Shown in pieces: positions 38,949-48,317 of a stretch of DNA of 64,000 nt. The notes below the pieces were generated by a model. It made no database searches. It was not told where the DNA came from and worked only from the letters and a program-made list of their open reading frames with translations. Within the stretch, counting starts at the first letter, position 1, and each line of letters starts with the position of its first letter. Source of the stretch: Paracoccaceae bacterium (GTDB lineage: Bacteria > Pseudomonadota > Alphaproteobacteria > Rhodobacterales > Rhodobacteraceae); NCBI GenBank assembly GCA_033344815.1, contig JAWPMR010000001.1, positions 358,136-422,135 of the forward strand, given 5' to 3'. A program made the translations under genes and the position numbers.

Positions 38949-41270
38949 TCAGGATGGCGCGTCTTTCAGGACTTCGGCATTGCGCAGCCAGATATCACGC
39001 TGGGCGAATGGAATTTCGATGTCTTCTTCGGTAAAGCGCTTGGCAATCGCGTGATTGATGTCGTTCTTGACATTCATGATCCAGTTCACGTCCCGCAAGA
39101 TCATTCGCAACTCGAATTCCAGAGAGTCCGCGCCGAAATTATTGAACAGAATCATTGGCGGCGGGGTGCGCAAGACCATGGGTTGATCATCCACGATCTC
39201 TTTGAGGATTGTTTCAACACGGCGTGTATCGGTGCCATAGGCGACACCAACAGATACAATGAGACGCCCGACCTTGTTGCCGCGCGTGTAGTTTGTGACG
39301 GTGCCCGAAACAAGATCGGCATTCGGGACAATCACGTCGGTGCGATCAAAGGTTTCGATCCGTGTGGAGCGCACGGAGATGTCGCGCACATAGCCCATCT
39401 GCCCGCCAACCTCGATCCAATCGCCTTCGGAAATCGGACGTTCAATCAACAAGATGATGCCTGACACGAAATTGGAAACAATCGTCTGCAGTCCAAAACC
39501 AATTCCCACCGATAAGGCACCGGCAACAATTGCCAGCGAAGATAAATCGAGCCCTGCCCCGGTGACTGCTAAAATGCCCGCGAGGAAAATCCCGACATAA
39601 CCAAGACCGGACACAATGGCGTTCTGACCGCCGATGTCGATCTTGGTTTTCGGCAAGACATTCGCACGTAGCGTGTTTTGCAACAGCCGCGTGATCCCGT
39701 ATCCAAGCGCGAAAATCACCACAAGCGTCAGAAAATCACCGGGCGAAATCCGGGTGTCGCCAATGGCGAAACCCAGCGTAAACCGAGACCAGAGTTCCGT
39801 GAGATCTGCGACCCGCGCGCCCCAGACAAGAGCGAGCACCGGCAAAGATGCCATAAGCAGGAAAAATCCGGTGAATATGGGGAACAACGCGTCACGGGCC
39901 TGGACGCCCATCCCGGTGATCAACCCATAAACATCCGCCACAAAGCGGTTCAGGGTGACCACCACACCCAAGACCAATATGGTCATGACCGTGGGGTACA
40001 GCAACGCGTTGCCGGCCTCGCTGTAACCGATGGCTGCCATTGACGGCGCAACCACGGAAACGGCAATCAGCACGGTTCCCATACTGCGATTGAAGCGCGC
40101 GATCGAGGTGCCACGCGCAGCTTCACCTTCTTCGGTCGCCGCAGGCGAAGCATGCCCACGCAGCAGCTGTCCAATACCGGCCAGTGCAAAGGCAACCAAA
40201 ACCATGATCGGGAACGCGACAACGGCCTCTGCCTTCGCCTCCATGCTGTCAAATTCAAGGAGCAGACGCACGATGTCGCGCATCACCATGAATACCGACA
40301 GGATCAGCATCAAAAACCGTGCCTGCGCGCGTTTTTCGTCCGATAGAAGGATCAAGGCATCATCAGGATCGCGTGGAAAAAGGCGCTCGGCCAACCAACG
40401 GAACCCCAGCAAGAAAACCGCCCAGATCGGTAAGGCGTCGAGGATCTGATTGACCCGGTCGCCCGCCAACCCGGTGACCCGCAAGGCGTGGGCAAAGATC
40501 GCGACACCAATCAATGGGATAATGATCCGGAACAACGACACCAAAAAACGCCAGACGCCGCTGCCGCGTCCTCCGATTGCTCTGAGACGGCTCAAAGCAA
40601 ATCCGGCCCAGGCCCTGCCCCGAAAGATAAAAGTCAGGGAAACCACCAACAAAAACAGGACAAGCGGCGCGTTCTGGCGCAAGACCATTCGACGCTCGGG
40701 ATCCTTGTGCAGGCTCACCTCGTCGAGCAGATTGCTGAAGGTATTGTCCAATTCCCTGATCGCGATGGGCCAATTCGACGGATTTACCGGAGAAGCGCCC
40801 AGCGACAAAAGGCGTTTGGTTTGCCGTTCGCGGATGATCCCATCTATTTCGTCGATCAAAGAGTCGGCCCGTCGAAATGCCTCCGTGGCAACCTGCACAG
40901 GGCCCTGCACTGCCAGAAGCTGGCTTTCCAATTCACTGCGGCGTGCGGCGACTTCGGGCAATTCTTCGCCCGACGCCGGTGTCTCACCCAATGCTTCGAT
41001 TTGTCGGTTAAGCGCAGCTATTCGGGGTTCACTTGCGCTTCTGACATCAGAAAACCGCGCCCGAAAATTTGAAACGCCCTGTCGTAGGACTTCAAACTGT
41101 TCGTTGGTGCTGACATCCTTTTGAATGGCTGTTTCCGTGAGGCCCGCCAATTGCTCCCACGCAGAATAATCCAGTACATCGCTCGGCGCGTTTTGAGCCG
41201 TAGCGCCATCGTTGACGATAGTGCACAGCCCGATCAGCAGAATCGCGAAGGCCCGGAATAAGCGGCTCAT
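38949..41270 (-). CDS. Mechanosensitive channel, MscS family with DUF3772 domain
   Basis: 773 residues. A signal sequence is followed by a periplasmic coiled DUF3772 domain (about 30-210, rich in Glu/Arg helices), then eleven or so transmembrane segments. The pore helix has the small-residue pattern SLAIVAGALSVGIGFGLQ at about 585-605, followed by the cytoplasmic MscS beta-domain (SEGDWIEVGGQMGYVRDISV, DVIVPNADLVSGTVTNYTRG). It is predicted to open on membrane tension and release solutes on osmotic downshock. It overlaps the cysK stop by 4 nt and is last of the phrB-cfa-trgA-trgB-cysK run. Confidence 0.92.
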   Translation of the reverse strand: MSRLFRAFAILLIGLCTIVNDGATAQNAPSDVLDYSAWEQLAGLTETAIQKDVSTNEQFEVLRQGVSNFRARFSDVRSASEPRIAALNRQIEALGETPASGEELPEVAARRSELESQLLAVQGPVQVATEAFRRADSLIDEIDGIIRERQTKRLLSLGASPVNPSNWPIAIRELDNTFSNLLDEVSLHKDPERRMVLRQNAPLVLFLLVVSLTFIFRGRAWAGFALSRLRAIGGRGSGVWRFLVSLFRIIIPLIGVAIFAHALRVTGLAGDRVNQILDALPIWAVFLLGFRWLAERLFPRDPDDALILLSDEKRAQARFLMLILSVFMVMRDIVRLLLEFDSMEAKAEAVVAFPIMVLVAFALAGIGQLLRGHASPAATEEGEAARGTSIARFNRSMGTVLIAVSVVAPSMAAIGYSEAGNALLYPTVMTILVLGVVVTLNRFVADVYGLITGMGVQARDALFPIFTGFFLLMASLPVLALVWGARVADLTELWSRFTLGFAIGDTRISPGDFLTLVVIFALGYGITRLLQNTLRANVLPKTKIDIGGQNAIVSGLGYVGIFLAGILAVTGAGLDLSSLAIVAGALSVGIGFGLQTIVSNFVSGIILLIERPISEGDWIEVGGQMGYVRDISVRSTRIETFDRTDVIVPNADLVSGTVTNYTRGNKVGRLIVSVGVAYGTDTRRVETILKEIVDDQPMVLRTPPPMILFNNFGADSLEFELRMILRDVNWIMNVKNDINHAIAKRFTEEDIEIPFAQRDIWLRNAEVLKDAPS

Positions 41271-42304
41271 ACGTCCTCAAAGACCCCCGGTATGCTTGCA
41301 GGTGCCTGATCAAGCCATCCGGGTGTCGGCAACCCCTTTTCGCGCAGAAACTCGGGATTGAACAATTTGGACTGATAGCGTGTGCCATAGTCGCACAGTA
41401 TCGTCACAATTGTATGCCCCGGCCCCATGTCACGCGCCAGACGCATGGCACCCGCGATATTGATGCCTGAGGATCCCCCGAGGCAAAGTCCCTCATGCTG
41501 AAGCAAGTCAAACACGATCGGCAGAGCTTCGGCGTCATGTATGTTGTAGCTGAAGTCCGGCACAAAACCTTCCAGGTTCTTGGTGATACGGATCTGCCCG
41601 ATCCCTTCGTTGATCGAGGATCCTTCTGACATGACCAATTCACCCTTGGTGTAGTGGTTGTACAAGGAGGCGCCATCCGGATCGGCCAACCCTATTTTGA
41701 CACCCTTGGGCTTCAGGACCTCGGATACGCCCGCTAAAGTGCCACCAGACCCCACGGCGCAAATGAAGCCATCAACTCCACCCTCTGTCTGTGCCCAGAT
41801 CTCCGGCCCTGTTGTTTCGATATGCGCGCGCCGGTTGGCCGTATTGTCAAACTGATTGGCCCAGATCACGCCCTCATTCGTGGTGCGCGCCAATTCATTT
41901 GCCAGCCGTTCGGAATAGCGCACGAAGTTGTTGGGGTTGCGGTAGGGCGCTGCGGGCACCTGTACCAATTCCGCACCCGCCAGGCGCAACATGTCTTTCT
42001 TTTCCTGACTTTGTGTCTCCGGAATAACAATGACAGTTTTAAAACCCATCGACGCTCCGACCAACGCGAGGCCGATGCCTGTATTACCTGCGGTGCCTTC
42101 GACGATGGTGCCACCAGGTTTCAGCAGGCCGCGCTCAATCGCGTCCTTGATGATAAAAAGCGCTGCGCGATCCTTGACCGATTGGCCCGGGTTCATGAAC
42201 TCGGCCTTACCTAGAATTTCGCAGCCCGTCGCCTCACTGGCATGCCTCAACCGGATCAGCGGTGTGTTTCCAATGGCTGTCGCCAGATCAGTCGCAACCT
42301 GCAT
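41267..42304 (-). CDS. cysK: Cysteine synthase
   Basis: CysK makes cysteine from O-acetylserine and sulfide. The 345-residue product is a fold-type II PLP enzyme: the PLP lysine is K44 in MNPGQSVKDRAAL, the substrate loop is TAGNTGIGLALVG (usual T-S-G-N-T variant) and the phosphate-binding loop is AVGSGGTLAG. It is about 25 residues longer than short CysK at the C-terminus. In Rhodobacter sphaeroides a cysK gene lies with trgAB and contributes to tellurite resistance; the same order occurs here (54 bp after trgB). ATG at 42304. Confidence 0.92.
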   Translation of the reverse strand: MQVATDLATAIGNTPLIRLRHASEATGCEILGKAEFMNPGQSVKDRAALFIIKDAIERGLLKPGGTIVEGTAGNTGIGLALVGASMGFKTVIVIPETQSQEKKDMLRLAGAELVQVPAAPYRNPNNFVRYSERLANELARTTNEGVIWANQFDNTANRRAHIETTGPEIWAQTEGGVDGFICAVGSGGTLAGVSEVLKPKGVKIGLADPDGASLYNHYTKGELVMSEGSSINEGIGQIRITKNLEGFVPDFSYNIHDAEALPIVFDLLQHEGLCLGGSSGINIAGAMRLARDMGPGHTIVTILCDYGTRYQSKLFNPEFLREKGLPTPGWLDQAPASIPGVFEDV

Positions 42305-42358
42305 TGCCCTACCCCAATTTATTACTTCGTTGAAACCTATCCCCGCGCAGGCGTGACC

Positions 42359-43465
42359 TCAAGAGGAAGCGCGTAGTCGATCACGATGACGTGCCAACCA
42401 ATAGGCAATTAGAACCAAAGGCGCATTGACGATCCGCTGCGTGTCACATTGTGCCATCAGCGTGTCAAAATCCATCACATGCGATCGGATATCTTCCTCT
42501 TCTGCATCCAGACCACCAACCCCGCCGGCATCATCAGGAAGATCGGCGATTCCCACATAAGTGTAGTGAAATTCCGTCGAATTCCCCGGCGAGCTGTAGG
42601 TCTCTCCGACGGCATGCAGGGCACCAATACTGACACCGGTTTCCTCAATGGCCTCGCGGCGCACCGCCTCCTGTGGAGTCTCTCCCGGATCAAGGCGGCC
42701 TGCAATGGGTTCCAACTGCCACAAGGCTGCATCCCCCCGCGCCAGAGGGCCCAGACGCATCTGCTCGATCACCAGAACACGGTCCCGAACCGGATCATAT
42801 GGTAGGACATGTGCCGCATCCGCCGCCACGAACACCGCACGCATCAGCTGCGGCGTCATGGAACCGTCAAACCGTTCATGGCTCAGATCAAATTCGTCCA
42901 ATGCAAAATACTCAGCGTACATCCGGCGCCGTTCGGTGATATCCACCCTGCCCCGAAACCTGTCCTGCGCAGAGCCGCCCTGCGCGGCGTTCAAAGTGGA
43001 CCAGGCCCGCGCCCGGATCATGGGAAACATTTGAGCGATATCTTCGGGCGGTTTCTGCCCCATATATCCCATCACTTCGTCTGCGGCGAGAACGCTTAAC
43101 GGTCCCCAGTCTTCAGCCCACAACGCGAGGGACCATGCGCCATTTGCCGTCCAGAGATCCTGCTGCGCCATGTATACCCGTGCCGCACGTCCATCTGCGA
43201 GGACGACATCCCTGAGAACATAGCCAAAGGCGCCTTCGTAATAGTCCAGCCGTGCCAGTTCGGCATCTGTTACCCCTTCAGCGAGCAGACCCGGAGCGGT
43301 TGTGCCTTGTTTCGCGACAAGCGTCGGAAACGGACCTTCAAGGACAGCCTGAACGCTGTAATCCGCCAACTCTGCAGGGCTTAACCTGATGTGGGAACAA
43401 TCGCCAGCAACGGCATCAAAAAGCGCGCGGTGCTGCATCGTGCCGAAAAAAAAGAGTGATGTCAT
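42359..43465 (-). CDS. trgB: TrgB: gamma-glutamylcyclotransferase-like plus Nudix hydrolase
   Basis: 368 residues with two domains. Residues 1-150 resemble the gamma-glutamylcyclotransferase/AIG2-like barrel (MTSLFFFGTMQHRALFD start; LARLDYYEGAFGYVLRDV). The C-terminal half is an ADP-ribose-pyrophosphatase type Nudix domain with a complete Nudix box, GRLDPGETPQEAVRREAIEE then TGV. The likely reaction is cleavage of ADP-ribose-like nucleotides; the first domain's role is unknown. ATG at 43465 gives the right N-terminus. It follows trgA by 16 bp. In Rhodobacter, trgAB confers high-level tellurite resistance. The trgB name rests on domain order and neighbours. Confidence 0.83.
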   Translation of the reverse strand: MTSLFFFGTMQHRALFDAVAGDCSHIRLSPAELADYSVQAVLEGPFPTLVAKQGTTAPGLLAEGVTDAELARLDYYEGAFGYVLRDVVLADGRAARVYMAQQDLWTANGAWSLALWAEDWGPLSVLAADEVMGYMGQKPPEDIAQMFPMIRARAWSTLNAAQGGSAQDRFRGRVDITERRRMYAEYFALDEFDLSHERFDGSMTPQLMRAVFVAADAAHVLPYDPVRDRVLVIEQMRLGPLARGDAALWQLEPIAGRLDPGETPQEAVRREAIEETGVSIGALHAVGETYSSPGNSTEFHYTYVGIADLPDDAGGVGGLDAEEEDIRSHVMDFDTLMAQCDTQRIVNAPLVLIAYWLARHRDRLRASS

Positions 43466-43481
43466 ACCGCGTCTTAGCGCG

Positions 43482-43922
43482 TCAACGCCAGGTCCGCCAT
43501 GCGTATTCGGTGGCAAGTCCGGACAAAATGCCACCCATGATCAGGGACATGACCACCAAGGGGTTGAGCATGACCAGACCGTATTCTGCCATGAACTTGA
43601 AAATCGCCAGTAATGCATCAAAAGCACCATCATACCAATTCGCCATCGCCCGGTCGAACATCTGATAGCTGGCATGCAAAAACAGGCACCACAAGATCAA
43701 CATCAAAACCCCGCCGAAGCCGTTGTTGATGGCCGCTGTGAGCCCGCGCCCGGCCCGTTTACCCATCACTGTCCAGCCGACGAAAACGCCAATAAAGGCG
43801 TTCACATAAGCGAAAAGGCCGAAACCGGTGCTTTCAGGCATCAAGGGGATGATCTGATGGGAGACGATAAATCCGACGATACAGATGCAAATGGCGGCAA
43901 TCAGCCGGGCTGCTGTTGGCAT
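43482..43922 (-). CDS. trgA: TrgA family inner-membrane protein
   Basis: 146 residues with four hydrophobic segments (RLIAAICICIVGFIVSHQII, a second around YVNAFIGVFVGWTV, a third around GVLMLILWCLFLHA and a fourth near the end). It fits the TrgA family named for tellurite resistance in Rhodobacter sphaeroides; the mechanism is not known. ATG at 43922 has AAAGGAT 8 nt upstream. It lies between cfa (26 bp) and trgB (16 bp) on the same strand, which supports the identification. Confidence 0.85.
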   Translation of the reverse strand: MPTAARLIAAICICIVGFIVSHQIIPLMPESTGFGLFAYVNAFIGVFVGWTVMGKRAGRGLTAAINNGFGGVLMLILWCLFLHASYQMFDRAMANWYDGAFDALLAIFKFMAEYGLVMLNPLVVMSLIMGGILSGLATEYAWRTWR

Positions 43923-43948
43923 CTGATCTATCCTTTCAATATGCGCCC

Positions 43949-45157
43949 CTATCCAGGCCGCTTGATGGTGATTTGCGTGACATCGCAATTCGAGCTTTCG
44001 AACGTTGATGCACAGGACGTCAGGTAGAAATTCCACATTCGACGAAAGCGTTCATCGAACCCCAAAGTGCTGACCTGATCCCATTTGGCGTTGAATGTAT
44101 CGTGCCATCGGCGCAAAGTTATGGAATAACTGTGGCCAAATTCGACAGAACGCTCGATGCTCAGGCCGGCTTTTTTGACCTGATCGCGCAAAGCCGAAGG
44201 GCTTGGCAGCATCCCACCGGGAAAAATGTATTTCTGGATGAAATCGACGCCGCGCTGGTACACATGCCAACGCCTGTCCGCCACGGTGATAATCTGGAGC
44301 GTCGCACTTTTCCCAGGTTTCAACCGTTCCCGAACCACATTGAAATATGTCGGCCAGTACTTTTCGCCCACGGCTTCGAACATTTCGATGCTGGCGATGC
44401 CATCATAGGTCCCGGTTTCATCCCGGTAGTCTTGTAGCTTGAAGTCTACCTGATCTGAAAGTCCTGCACTTTCAATACGTTCCCGAGCATATTTAATCTG
44501 CTCCTCGGAAATGGTCAGCCCGGTAACACGCAGGCCTCTTTCCTTGGCGGCATATTCGGCAAAACCGCCCCAACCACAGCCAATTTCAAGAATGTGATCC
44601 CCCGGCTGGGCCCCCATTTCATCCACCATTGATTTATATTTTTCGATCTGGGCTTTCTCTGTGCTTTCCTGCCCGGTGCGGAACATGGCCGAGGAATAGG
44701 TCATCGTGTCATCCAGCCAGAGCCCATAGAAATCATTTCCCAGATCGTAATGAAAACTGATGTTCTTGCGTGCCTGATTTCTGTGATTGCGCTGCAGCCA
44801 GAACCGAAATCGTTCAAAATTGCGCAAAATGGCCATGCCGGGGAAGCCATCATAGATGTCCTCATTGTCTGCATGCACCAGGTCCATGAAGGCCTGCAAA
44901 TCGGGTGTTGACCACCATCCATCCAGATAACCATCACAAAATCCCAGATCGCCTTCGCGGATCAGGCGGGCAAAGAGATCGTCATTGTGGATCTCGATCT
45001 CGGCGACCGGCCCGGGGTACTTGCCCTCCGCGCGGAACCGCCGCCCGTCCGGAACTACAAAATCAACGCGGCCGTTGTTCATCTTCTGCGCCATGGCGAA
45101 CACATGCGTGAAGTATCGCGGCAGATTGTGTTGGCCATCAGTGGTGGTCAGGATCAT
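43949..45157 (-). CDS. cfa: Cyclopropane-fatty-acyl-phospholipid synthase
   Basis: Cfa uses S-adenosylmethionine to add a methylene bridge to unsaturated lipid chains, stabilising the membrane against acid, oxidants and heat. The 402-residue product has an N-terminal lipid-binding region and a class I methyltransferase domain: YDLGNDFYGLWLDDTMTYSS, HILEIGCGWGGFAEYAAKE for SAM binding, and FDRGVDFIQKYIFPGGMLPS-like sequence near the end. It is 73 bp after phrB and 26 bp before trgA. In Rhodobacter a cfa homologue belongs to the RpoE singlet-oxygen regulon, fitting the promoter upstream of phrB. Confidence 0.93.
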   Translation of the reverse strand: MILTTTDGQHNLPRYFTHVFAMAQKMNNGRVDFVVPDGRRFRAEGKYPGPVAEIEIHNDDLFARLIREGDLGFCDGYLDGWWSTPDLQAFMDLVHADNEDIYDGFPGMAILRNFERFRFWLQRNHRNQARKNISFHYDLGNDFYGLWLDDTMTYSSAMFRTGQESTEKAQIEKYKSMVDEMGAQPGDHILEIGCGWGGFAEYAAKERGLRVTGLTISEEQIKYARERIESAGLSDQVDFKLQDYRDETGTYDGIASIEMFEAVGEKYWPTYFNVVRERLKPGKSATLQIITVADRRWHVYQRGVDFIQKYIFPGGMLPSPSALRDQVKKAGLSIERSVEFGHSYSITLRRWHDTFNAKWDQVSTLGFDERFRRMWNFYLTSCASTFESSNCDVTQITIKRPG

Positions 45158-45230
45158 GTGGTTTCCGTCTGTTGTAGTGGTCGGGCGTTACACCGATTTT
45201 AAAGCATGCGCAAAGGGGCGATCAAGGGTT

Positions 45231-46649
45231 TCAAAAGCCTTTGTTTCCATAGGCTTCAAGGGCGATTTTACGTCCCTCATCCGCAGCCACTACCGGAGCG
45301 GGAATTTTGTCATCGGGGGACATGTTCCAGCGGCGTGGAATGGCCTCAAAAAAGGCAAGCGCATCTTCGCTGGGCTTTGACCGTCCTTCTGCAATCCAGC
45401 GGGTGGTATAGTCGCGGTTTTTGTCAAATTTATCGAGTTGCGTCACGGGATTGAACACCCGGAAGTAAGGTGTGGCATCGGGACCGGACCCGGCAGACCA
45501 CTGCCATCCCATGGCATTGCTGGCGGGATCCCAGTCAATCAGGCAGTCCTCAAACCAGTCCCTGCCGATTTTCCAATGCGTCAGCAGGTGTTTCGTCAGG
45601 TAACTGGCCACGATCATGCGGCCCCTATTGTGCATTATTCCAGTCACATAAAGTTCGCGCATGGCCGCATCGACGAATTGAATTCCTGTACGTCCTTGCA
45701 TCCACGCCCTGACTTCCGGCGCGTCTGGATCGGTGCGCCACGGAAACGCATCCCAGGCCTCCTTCCAGTTGCCGCTCAGCAAACGCGGGGTGTGATGCAT
45801 CAAGTGGTAGGCAAACTCGCGCCAGACCAGCTCCTTGAGAAAGGTCTCCGCACCCTTCTTGCCCTCTTGGCGCGCCCGCACGCCCGCGTGCCAGCATTGA
45901 TGCGGACTGATCTCGCCAAGGCTGAGGTTCTGCGACAGACCAGACGTCCCGTCGACCCCCGGTAAATCGCGGGTGGTGTCATACCCCTCGACTATTTGCG
46001 CGATAAACGCGCCCAGACGTGATTGTGCCGCCTTCTCGCCCAACCGAACGTGGGGCCGCACTATTTCCGCACCCCGGTTCATGGCTTTGCCCATTTCCCA
46101 AGCGGCCAATTCCTCACTCGATGGCCATTGAGATGGCGCGGGAATGTCACCGGGGGTGGGCAAAGGTGCATCGACCTCACGCGTTTTCACCATATTCCAA
46201 AACGGTGTGTAAACTTTGTAGAACCCGCCGGTTTTAGTTTCTACGGTCCAAGGCTCGAACATCAAATGCCCGCCAAAGGATTTTGCCTCGATTCCCTGCT
46301 CTTTGAGCGCGGATTTGATTTCGGTGTCGCGCGTGACCGCGTCCGGATCATAGAGCCGAGACCAGTAAACAGATGTCGCCCCGGTCTCGGAGATCAGCGC
46401 GCGCAGAGTTTCCAGCGCATTGCCGCGGCGCAACGTCAGCCGGCTCCCCTTACTGGAAAGACTGCTCGCAAAATCCTCCAACCCAAGACCAAGCCGCCAT
46501 TTCGGAGCAGACCCCAGTTTAGACACCGCGTCGTCATGGATGAAAATCGGAACAATGGGTCGGCCCGTCGCACATGCAGCGTGCAACGCGGGATGATCAC
46601 TCAGTCGCAGATCACGACGGAACCAGACAAGTATCGGAGATGTGCCCAC
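45231..46649 (-). CDS. phrB: Deoxyribodipyrimidine photolyase
   Basis: PhrB uses FADH- and blue light to split UV-induced pyrimidine dimers. The 472-residue product has the antenna domain (PILVWFRRDLRLSDHPAL) and the helical FAD domain, with LSQNLSLGEISPHQCWH, TGIQFVDAAMRELYVTGIM and HNRGRMIVASYLTKHLL, then DWDPASNAMGWQWSAGSGPD. The start is GTG at 46649, with GAAGG upstream. It is first of a minus-strand run phrB-cfa-trgA-trgB-cysK-mscS, and a sigma-E-like promoter ends about 30 bp before its start. Confidence 0.95.
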   Translation of the reverse strand: MGTSPILVWFRRDLRLSDHPALHAACATGRPIVPIFIHDDAVSKLGSAPKWRLGLGLEDFASSLSSKGSRLTLRRGNALETLRALISETGATSVYWSRLYDPDAVTRDTEIKSALKEQGIEAKSFGGHLMFEPWTVETKTGGFYKVYTPFWNMVKTREVDAPLPTPGDIPAPSQWPSSEELAAWEMGKAMNRGAEIVRPHVRLGEKAAQSRLGAFIAQIVEGYDTTRDLPGVDGTSGLSQNLSLGEISPHQCWHAGVRARQEGKKGAETFLKELVWREFAYHLMHHTPRLLSGNWKEAWDAFPWRTDPDAPEVRAWMQGRTGIQFVDAAMRELYVTGIMHNRGRMIVASYLTKHLLTHWKIGRDWFEDCLIDWDPASNAMGWQWSAGSGPDATPYFRVFNPVTQLDKFDKNRDYTTRWIAEGRSKPSEDALAFFEAIPRRWNMSPDDKIPAPVVAADEGRKIALEAYGNKGF

Positions 46650-46677
46650 GCCGCAAAGCCTTCACGTTTCTTTAATA

Positions 46678-46707
46678 CACTTACGTAAATCGATCCTTTT
46701 TGGATCA
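46678..46707 (-). promoter_or_regulatory. Candidate RpoE (ECF11-type) promoter upstream of phrB
   Basis: On the minus strand TGATCC (46707-46702) is followed by exactly 18 nt and then TAAGTG (46683-46678). This fits the -35 TGATC and -10 TAAG consensus, with about 18-bp spacing, that I recall for Rhodobacter sigma-E (RpoE/ChrR, singlet oxygen response). It lies in the 68-bp gap between the desulfurase-like gene and phrB, properly placed about 30 bp from the GTG start. In Rhodobacter, photolyase and cfa genes are known targets of this sigma factor, which supports the match. It has not been tested. Confidence 0.7.
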
Positions 46708-46717
46708 AGTCAACCGA

Positions 46718-47941
46718 TTAAAGAACATGATCAAGTGCTTCTAATAACTTATCGATTTCTTCCTTCGAGGTGTAATGGGTGAAGCTTAGCCGCAAAACGC
46801 CCAAACCCTCATCCACCCCCATCGCCTTCAGCGCGCGACCCGCATAGAAATCGCCGCCCCCTGCCATAACACCATGCGCAGAGAGTTCGGCGGCCACCTC
46901 TTCAGCATTCCGATTGAGGGCCAGCGTGACCGTAGGTGCGCGATTTTGAGGATCAGACGGGCCAATGAGACGCACAGAATTGCGCGCTTTGACAGCTTCC
47001 AGTACAGGCGCCAGAAGAGCCTGTTCGTGGGCCCGCATCAGATCATGTACCGCGCTACCGCGCTCCCTTGGTAACATCTCCTCCGCAAAATGATGTGCAA
47101 ATAGCGCGTCGACATAGTCCGCCATCCCGGCGCAGGCCGCTACCTGCGCGTGATCCGGACCGGCAGGCGTGAACCGTTTATAAAGCGTATCCGCGTTGAA
47201 GTGATGCCCCTGATTGGGCAACAGGTTCCCCAATGTGCGCCGCATGATCATAACGCCCTGATGCGGCCCATAGGTTTTATAAGCAGAAAAAAGATAGATA
47301 TCTGGTCCCATCGCGCCCAGATTTGGAAATCCATGTGGCGCATAGGAGACGCCATCAACACAGGTGAACGCCCCGGCTGCGTGCGACAATGCGGTGATTT
47401 CCACAACCGGATTGATCTCCCCCACCACGTTTGAGCAATGCGGAAAACATACAAGGCGGACTTTTTCATCCAGAATTTCTTCGAGGTCTTCGGGATTGAG
47501 GTGACCAGTATCTGGATCGACTTGCCACTCCCGGATCTCGATGCCGCGCTCGGACAGCCGCCGCCAGGGGCCGGAGTTGGCTTCATGATCCTGATTTGTG
47601 ACGATGATCGCCTCGCCCGGCGCCATCATTTCCGCAAAGGCCTGCGCCAGCACATAAGTGTTTTGAGTGGTTGAGGGTCCAAAGCTCACTTCATCCGCGT
47701 CGACACCCAAAATCGCCGCCATACGCTGCCGGGCTTCGTCCATCTCGGCACCCCCCAAACGGCTCGCCGCGTAAGGTGCATAGGGTTGAACTTTACGTTC
47801 TCTGTAAAACCGCGTGAGCCGGTCAATCACCTGCGCGCAAGCATAAGACCCGCCCGCGTTCTCAAAAAATGCCTGATCTTTCAAAGAAGGCACATCAAAT
47901 GCGGGGAACTGGCGCCGCACAAATTCTAAATCCAAATTCAT
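46718..47941 (-). CDS. Cysteine-desulfurase-like aminotransferase class V protein
   Basis: 407 residues, PLP-dependent. Class V motifs are visible: VSFGPSTTQNTYVLAQAF, NQDHEANSGPWRRLSERG, AGAFTCVDGVSYAPHGF and the PLP lysine in FSAYKTYGPHQGVMI. The protein matches the SF subgroup of desulfurase-like proteins rather than IscS or SufS; no suf or isc genes are nearby, so sulfur transfer is not proved. ATG at 47941 removes an untypical upstream extension. It lies upstream of phrB, and its 3' end abuts the sigma-E-like promoter. Confidence 0.83.
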   Translation of the reverse strand: MNLDLEFVRRQFPAFDVPSLKDQAFFENAGGSYACAQVIDRLTRFYRERKVQPYAPYAASRLGGAEMDEARQRMAAILGVDADEVSFGPSTTQNTYVLAQAFAEMMAPGEAIIVTNQDHEANSGPWRRLSERGIEIREWQVDPDTGHLNPEDLEEILDEKVRLVCFPHCSNVVGEINPVVEITALSHAAGAFTCVDGVSYAPHGFPNLGAMGPDIYLFSAYKTYGPHQGVMIMRRTLGNLLPNQGHHFNADTLYKRFTPAGPDHAQVAACAGMADYVDALFAHHFAEEMLPRERGSAVHDLMRAHEQALLAPVLEAVKARNSVRLIGPSDPQNRAPTVTLALNRNAEEVAAELSAHGVMAGGGDFYAGRALKAMGVDEGLGVLRLSFTHYTSKEEIDKLLEALDHVL

Positions 47942-48317
47942 GGTGGCAACGTCTCTTGCGCGGCTTGTCAGGTCAAGCACTCAATGCATACGGACGTCGG
48001 ATGGACCACTCGTCTTTTTCAAGATATTGGGGTCGCGCTGAAGATCAGCTTTCACTATCTGGCTTTTAATGGTCGCGCACTGCAGAAATGCGCGCGCGCA
48101 GATGACCGGCGATTTCAAAACCTAAGACACCTTTGGCCGATCGTTTTCTGCACCGGTCACACTTGCGCGCGTTGTTATGTCCACAGGCGGTACGAAACGT
48201 TTTTCGTATACGAAGCCAAATCGTTGGAGATAAAAGTCATGTGTTTGCCCAACACATATTTGCTTGCCCGGCTCGTGAGATTTAAGAAGGCTACCAAAAA
48301 CCAATAGGACTTCAAAC
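47942..48317. promoter_or_regulatory. Divergent intergenic region
   Basis: 376 bp between the desulfurase-like gene (-) and an alpha/beta hydrolase gene (+). It contains promoters for both, but I could not mark boxes with confidence. A frame of about 107 codons crosses it without family resemblance. Confidence 0.4.

Noticed and set aside
47984-48307. 107-codon + strand frame in the divergent gap before the hydrolase gene
   Set aside because: No family match, unlikely amino-acid make-up and no ribosome site; the region is better seen as promoter DNA.
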